Source: Microcaldota archaeon (GTDB lineage: Archaea > Micrarchaeota > Micrarchaeia > Micrarchaeales > Micrarchaeaceae). Taken from it: a DNA stretch of 9,008 nt. How positions within the stretch are numbered: the stretch's first letter is position 1; each line of letters begins with the position of its first letter. The position numbers and the translations under genes are program-made. The DNA is taken from contig DAHXLV010000011.1 in NCBI GenBank assembly GCA_027365815.1, positions 1-9,008 on the forward strand, read 5' to 3'. Below are positions 6,358 through 9,008 of the stretch, piece after piece. A model generated the notes under the pieces. That model was not told the origin of the DNA. It did not search any database and saw only the letters and a program-made list of their open reading frames with translations.

Positions 6358-7491
6358 TCAGCTTATGTTCGGCTTGAACAGCTTGAAGCTCGCCAGCACA
6401 CCGAACACCAGGAATGCGGCGAGCACTCCAATGTCAAGCAGTATGGAGCTCATTGGGAAGTAGCCGACCAGCATTACATCACGCATTCCAGATACGGCGT
6501 ATGTCATTGGATTGAATGTGCTGAACGGCTGCATGAATGCAGGAAGCGAGCTTGATGGGAAGAACGCCCCGGAAAGGAACCACATAGGAAGCACTATCAC
6601 GTTGCCCAGTATGGAATACGTCTGTATCTGCGACATCCTGGACGCGAGTATTATTGTCACTCCGCTGAATCCAAGGGATATCATTATAACTATGAGTATT
6701 ATCCAGAGCACGCCGAGCGCGCCCATCGCCACTCCTGCCCCTGCTATAAGCCCAACGGCCAGCGCCAGCACGCCGTACAGCACGGATTGTACAGTGCCTG
6801 AGAGGACCTTGCCAAGTATGACCGCATTCTTGCTTATCGGCGAAAGAAGGAACGACTTGAGATTCCCCAGCTGCCTGTCGGTTATAAGCGATATGCCTCC
6901 GCCGAAGAGCGAGCCGAAAGCGGCAACCATGGCTATTATGCCAGCTGTCAGGAACGTCTTGTAGTTTGTGTTTGCGCCGTAGAGCAGCACTGATGAAAGG
7001 CCATAGTCAACGGGCTTTGGAGGGGTGTTGAACGCCTGGCTGAAAGTGGAAGGATCCACCGCAAAGCCCTCCGAAACCGAGCTTATCGTCGAAAGCGCTG
7101 CAGGGACAGCCGCAAAATTGCTCTCGCTGTAGTATACGTCCACGTCAGAAGCGCTGCCTGAGCCCTTGGTTGGAAAGGTGGGCAGTATGACGACCACTGC
7201 GGATACCTTGCTGTTGTGGAGCAGAGTGAGCGCGCTCTGCTGCGTGGTGACGTTCACTACAGAAAGGGACTGGCCGTGCTGCAGGTCGTTTATGAATGCG
7301 AAGGATGCCGGATTGTTCGCGTAGTTGACCACTGCTATGCTGGTGTTGAATGAGGAGGCATTTATGTTGCCGAAGAAGAATATTATCACTATTGGGAAGA
7401 TTATCGAGCGGATTATGTTGGTTTTGATGTTGCTCTTGAATACGAGCATCTCGCGCCTGAATATTGTGAGCGTATCTTCTACAAATGTAAT
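6358..7491 (-). CDS. ABC-2 type transporter permease (exporter membrane subunit), probable ATT start
   Basis: This is the membrane subunit of the exporter whose ATPase is encoded just upstream. From the proposed start it has 377 residues and the ABC-2 layout: an amphipathic N-terminal segment (TLTIFRREM, 7-15), TM1 (about 27-42), a large extracellular domain (about 45-178), and TM2-TM6 near 180-202, 229-253, 259-283, 292-311 and 348-370. Conserved ABC-2 segments are LKSFLLSPISKNAVILGK (211-228) after TM2 and NPMTYAVSGMRDVML (327-341) before the last helix. The first ATG (7449) gives 363 residues but discards the conserved segment before TM1, and has no ribosome site. The frame is open farther up and contains no ATG, GTG or TTG. 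An ATT at 7491 lies 5 nt after GGTG within a complete GAGGTGAT, so it is chosen. The substrate is unknown. Confidence 0.93.
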   Translation of the reverse strand: MTFVEDTLTIFRREMLVFKSNIKTNIIRSIIFPIVIIFFFGNINASSFNTSIAVVNYANNPASFAFINDLQHGQSLSVVNVTTQQSALTLLHNSKVSAVVVILPTFPTKGSGSASDVDVYYSESNFAAVPAALSTISSVSEGFAVDPSTFSQAFNTPPKPVDYGLSSVLLYGANTNYKTFLTAGIIAMVAAFGSLFGGGISLITDRQLGNLKSFLLSPISKNAVILGKVLSGTVQSVLYGVLALAVGLIAGAGVAMGALGVLWIILIVIMISLGFSGVTIILASRMSQIQTYSILGNVIVLPMWFLSGAFFPSSSLPAFMQPFSTFNPMTYAVSGMRDVMLVGYFPMSSILLDIGVLAAFLVFGVLASFKLFKPNIS

Positions 7492-7494
7492 AAA

Positions 7495-7502
7495 ATCACC
7501 TC
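7495..7502 (-). promoter_or_regulatory. Strong ribosome binding site GAGGTGAT for the ABC permease
   Basis: On the minus strand this octamer is fully complementary to the conserved archaeal 16S rRNA 3' end (AUCACCUC). It overlaps the last codons and TGA of the ATPase gene. The GGTG core is 5 nt from the ATT at 7491, the same spacing as in the Alba (3525) and surface-protein (6332) genes, but more than 40 nt from the first in-frame ATG. It therefore argues for the ATT start and for translational coupling with the ATPase. Confidence 0.7.
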
Positions 7503-8491
7503 ATCGTGAGGAGAGCATTCCTATCGGATTGGAATTCGCCTGCCTTGTCCCTGATGTTTGACCCAGTCAGCTTTATGAAGACGTCGTCCATGGTTGGAAG
7601 ATGCATGCTGACCGCCGCTACTGTGAACTTGGATTTCTTTAGCTCGTTGAGTATGTGCGGCAGCTTTTCTATCGGGTCGTCCTCTATCAGCCCTGTTACC
7701 TTGTCGTCCTTAAAATCTGACGATATGCCGAATTTCGATTTGAGCAGCTGCGCCACCTTCTGCGCCTCCTGCTGCGTGGTTATTATCTCCAGCACCTGGC
7801 CCTTGGACACCATCCGCTTTAGCTCGGATGGGGTGCCCATCGCCTTGAGCTCGCCGTGGTCTATTATCGCTATGCGATTGCACAGCTGGTCTGCCTCTTC
7901 CAGGTACTGGGTAGTGAGTATCACCGTTACGCCCCTGCTGTTGAGCTCCCTTATCTGCTTCCACATTTCAACGCGGTTTTGCACGTCCAGCCCAGTGGTG
8001 GGCTCGTCCAGAACTATTATTTTGGGCGCGTGCAGCATGGATTTCACCAGGTACAGACGCCGCTTCATCCCACCGGAGAAGGTGCCCGCTTTCTTGTCCT
8101 TGAATTCGAGAAGCTGCGCCCATTCCAGGGCCTCGTGTATGCGCTTGGCCCATTCTTCGTGCGGCATGTGGTAGAGCCTCGCCGCAATCTCGAGATTTTC
8201 GTATGCAGTGAGGTCGCTGTCCACTATAGTCTCCTGCGCCATGAACCCGACGACCTGCTTTACGGCTGAAGAAGCCTTCTCGGCGTCGAGGCCCTCTATT
8301 GTTATGCGCCCGGAAGTGGGCTTCACTATGCCGAGAAGCATGCTTATTGTGGTTGTCTTGCCTGCGCCGTTCGGCCCGAGAAGGCCGAATATCTCGCCTT
8401 TCTTTATCGAAAGATTCATCCTATTGACGGCGGTGAAATCGCCGAACTTCTTTGTAAGGTTGAATATCTCTACCGAATTTGCCACCATCAT
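7496..8491 (-). CDS. ABC transporter ATP-binding protein, DrrA-like (drug-exporter type)
   Basis: This 331-residue cytoplasmic ATPase powers the ABC-2 exporter encoded directly downstream. Visible motifs are Walker A GPNGAGKTT (39-47), Q-loop Gln86 (FMAQE), ABC signature FSGGM (138-142), Walker B KIIVLDEP (157-164) and D-loop GLD (167-169). The switch region reads TTQYLEEADQL (193-203): Gln195 replaces the usual H-loop histidine, as in DrrA of the daunorubicin exporter subfamily. The C-terminal regulatory region carries the DrrA-like motif MDDVFIKLTG, followed by a charged extension of about 17 residues. The ATG at 8491 overlaps the TGA of the regulator gene by 4 bp (ATGA); a second ATG at 8488 and a GTG at 8485 are possible. 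Its own stop is 4 nt before the proposed permease start. ABC exporter ATPase is certain; drug export is only suggested by subfamily. Confidence 0.96.
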   Translation of the reverse strand: MMVANSVEIFNLTKKFGDFTAVNRMNLSIKKGEIFGLLGPNGAGKTTTISMLLGIVKPTSGRITIEGLDAEKASSAVKQVVGFMAQETIVDSDLTAYENLEIAARLYHMPHEEWAKRIHEALEWAQLLEFKDKKAGTFSGGMKRRLYLVKSMLHAPKIIVLDEPTTGLDVQNRVEMWKQIRELNSRGVTVILTTQYLEEADQLCNRIAIIDHGELKAMGTPSELKRMVSKGQVLEIITTQQEAQKVAQLLKSKFGISSDFKDDKVTGLIEDDPIEKLPHILNELKKSKFTVAAVSMHLPTMDDVFIKLTGSNIRDKAGEFQSDRNALLTMR

Positions 8492-8868
8492 CCCTCGAGC
8501 TGCTTCGCGACGTTCTTCATCGCATCCTTCAGTATCTTTTTAGATTCTGCAAGCGCTTTCTCTCCTTTTCCCGTCAAAGTATAAAAGTTCTTTATCTTGC
8601 CTCCGGAGAGCTTCTTCTGCTGGTTCACATAGCCGAGCCGCTCGAACTTGGATAGCGTGTTGTATATGTCATTCTTTATCGCCATCTTGTCCTTCCTGTA
8701 TTTCGGGATGTGCCGTGCCACATGGTCTATCAATTCGTAGGCGTATATGTTGCTGCTTGCCTTCTTTATCTTGCCCAGTATGACTAGTTTCATTATGAGG
8801 TGGTACATGTCCTTGGTCATGTAGTACTTCATTCCCTCGTCGGCACCCTTTGCCCTGGTTTCTGACAT
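8488..8868 (-). CDS. PadR-like winged-helix transcriptional regulator
   Basis: This 126-residue protein has PadR-type architecture. An N-terminal helix contains the YAYELI motif (42-47), equivalent to the HGYEL/I segment of PadR proteins. The recognition helix region is IKNDIYNTLSKFERLGYV (64-81). A wing KLSGGKIKNFYTLTGKGEKAL (86-106) is followed by a C-terminal helix for dimerisation. PadR proteins often repress genes for multidrug or stress exporters and themselves, and are released by ligand binding. Here the gene is first in the operon, overlaps the ABC ATPase gene by 4 bp, and is preceded by a large dyad (8885-8934), all consistent with autoregulation. The start at 8868 is the first ATG; it has no strong Shine-Dalgarno, so a leaderless transcript or a later start (ATG at 8832 or 8820) is possible. 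Codons 41-57 are duplicated in inverted form at the window end. Confidence 0.88.
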   Translation of the reverse strand: MSETRAKGADEGMKYYMTKDMYHLIMKLVILGKIKKASSNIYAYELIDHVARHIPKYRKDKMAIKNDIYNTLSKFERLGYVNQQKKLSGGKIKNFYTLTGKGEKALAESKKILKDAMKNVAKQLEG

Positions 8869-8884
8869 AAAGCTTACCGCGGCA

Positions 8885-8934
8885 TAGATTTAATGTAAAC
8901 TAAGTTTTAATTAAACTAGTTTATTTTTAATCTA
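8885..8934 (-). promoter_or_regulatory. Nested 50-bp dyad, candidate operator and promoter of the PadR/ABC exporter operon
   Basis: Symmetric elements are centred near 8909.5. The outer pair is TAGATT (8885-8890) and AATCTA (8929-8934). Inside lie four half-sites of alternating orientation: AAACT 8897-8901, AGTTT 8903-8907, AAACT 8913-8917 and AGTTT 8918-8922. The second pair forms a perfect 12-bp palindrome at 8912-8923. The spacers between outer and inner elements are both 6 nt. TATA-like AT-rich sequence (minus strand AAAAATAAA near 8920-8928, ATTAAATC near 8886-8893) is embedded in it. The dyad ends 16 bp upstream of the regulator start, so a dimeric regulator bound here would block transcription. 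That PadR is the binder is inference. Confidence 0.6.
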
Positions 8935-8959
8935 AAATAATAAAAAGCTTGCCACACAA

Positions 8960-9008
8960 ATACGCCTACGAATTGATAGACCATGTGGCACGGCACATCC
9001 CGAAATAC
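8960..9008 (+). repeat. Terminal inverted copy of part of the PadR-like gene (likely chimeric contig end)
   Basis: Bases 8960-9008 are the exact reverse complement of 8698-8746, within the PadR-like gene (codons about 41-57), separated by 213 bases. The match ends at the window edge and breaks at 8959/8747. As at the left end, this looks like an inverted amplification chimera or misassembly. The seven bases GCTTGCC occur both at 8947-8953 next to the junction and at 8755-8761, which could be a microhomology or chance. The sequence up to about 8946 is probably genuine upstream DNA. Confidence 0.88.

Noticed and set aside
7506..8174. Plus-strand frame of 222 codons opposite the ABC ATPase
   Set aside because: Antisense to a gene with all ABC motifs intact; its Ser/Cys/Leu-rich translation is what the complementary strand of such a gene gives.
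1..9008. Complete linear element with foldback (hairpin) ends
   Set aside because: The two ends mirror different local genes, do not resemble each other, and interrupt coding DNA of ordinary chromosomal genes; inverted chimeras explain this better.

Overview
This window looks archaeal and most resembles a small DPANN-type archaeon, probably Micrarchaeota/ARMAN-like. That placement is inferred from gene style. The evidence is an archaeal-type aspartyl-tRNA synthetase, Alba chromatin protein, a class III (archaeal type IV pilin-like) signal peptide of the QSAIEYLTTYGW kind common in DPANN proteins, TATA-like promoter boxes, ATA/AGG-rich codon use, and GGTG-type ribosome binding sites about 5 nt before starts. 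No rRNA, tRNA, CRISPR array or transposase was seen, and no gene-free stretch exceeds about 210 bases.

Layout. Plus strand: after a 5' stretch that is an inverted copy of the start of the next gene, a MoxR-family AAA+ ATPase (128-1036) is followed 9 nt later by a small pilin-like secreted protein (1046-1519). They converge on aspS (1538-2827, minus), which has its own TATA box. Upstream of aspS on the minus strand is a two-domain (tandem) Alba protein (2893-3525), with a promoter-like region of about 150 bp containing a small hairpin.

The right half (3677-8868, all minus) reads as one five-gene operon in this transcription order: PadR-like winged-helix regulator, DrrA-type ABC ATPase, ABC-2 membrane permease, secreted membrane-anchored protein with four Ig-like (NEW3/CARDB, COG1361-like) repeats, and an unrecognised all-helical cytoplasmic protein. 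Junctions are tight (4-bp overlap, 4 nt, 25 nt, 37 nt). The likely logic is a regulated ABC exporter with a dedicated cell-surface accessory protein. A 50-bp nested dyad upstream of the PadR gene (8885-8934) is a strong candidate operator. The permease appears to start at a non-standard ATT codon directly behind a full-length Shine-Dalgarno sequence; a start at the first ATG would remove the conserved amphipathic segment before its first membrane helix.

Both ends of the window carry inverted copies of nearby internal sequence (1-78 versus 135-212; 8960-9008 versus 8698-8746). This is the usual look of inverted chimeras from multiple displacement amplification or of contig-end misassembly, so the outermost ~80 and ~49 bases should not be read as true genomic context.
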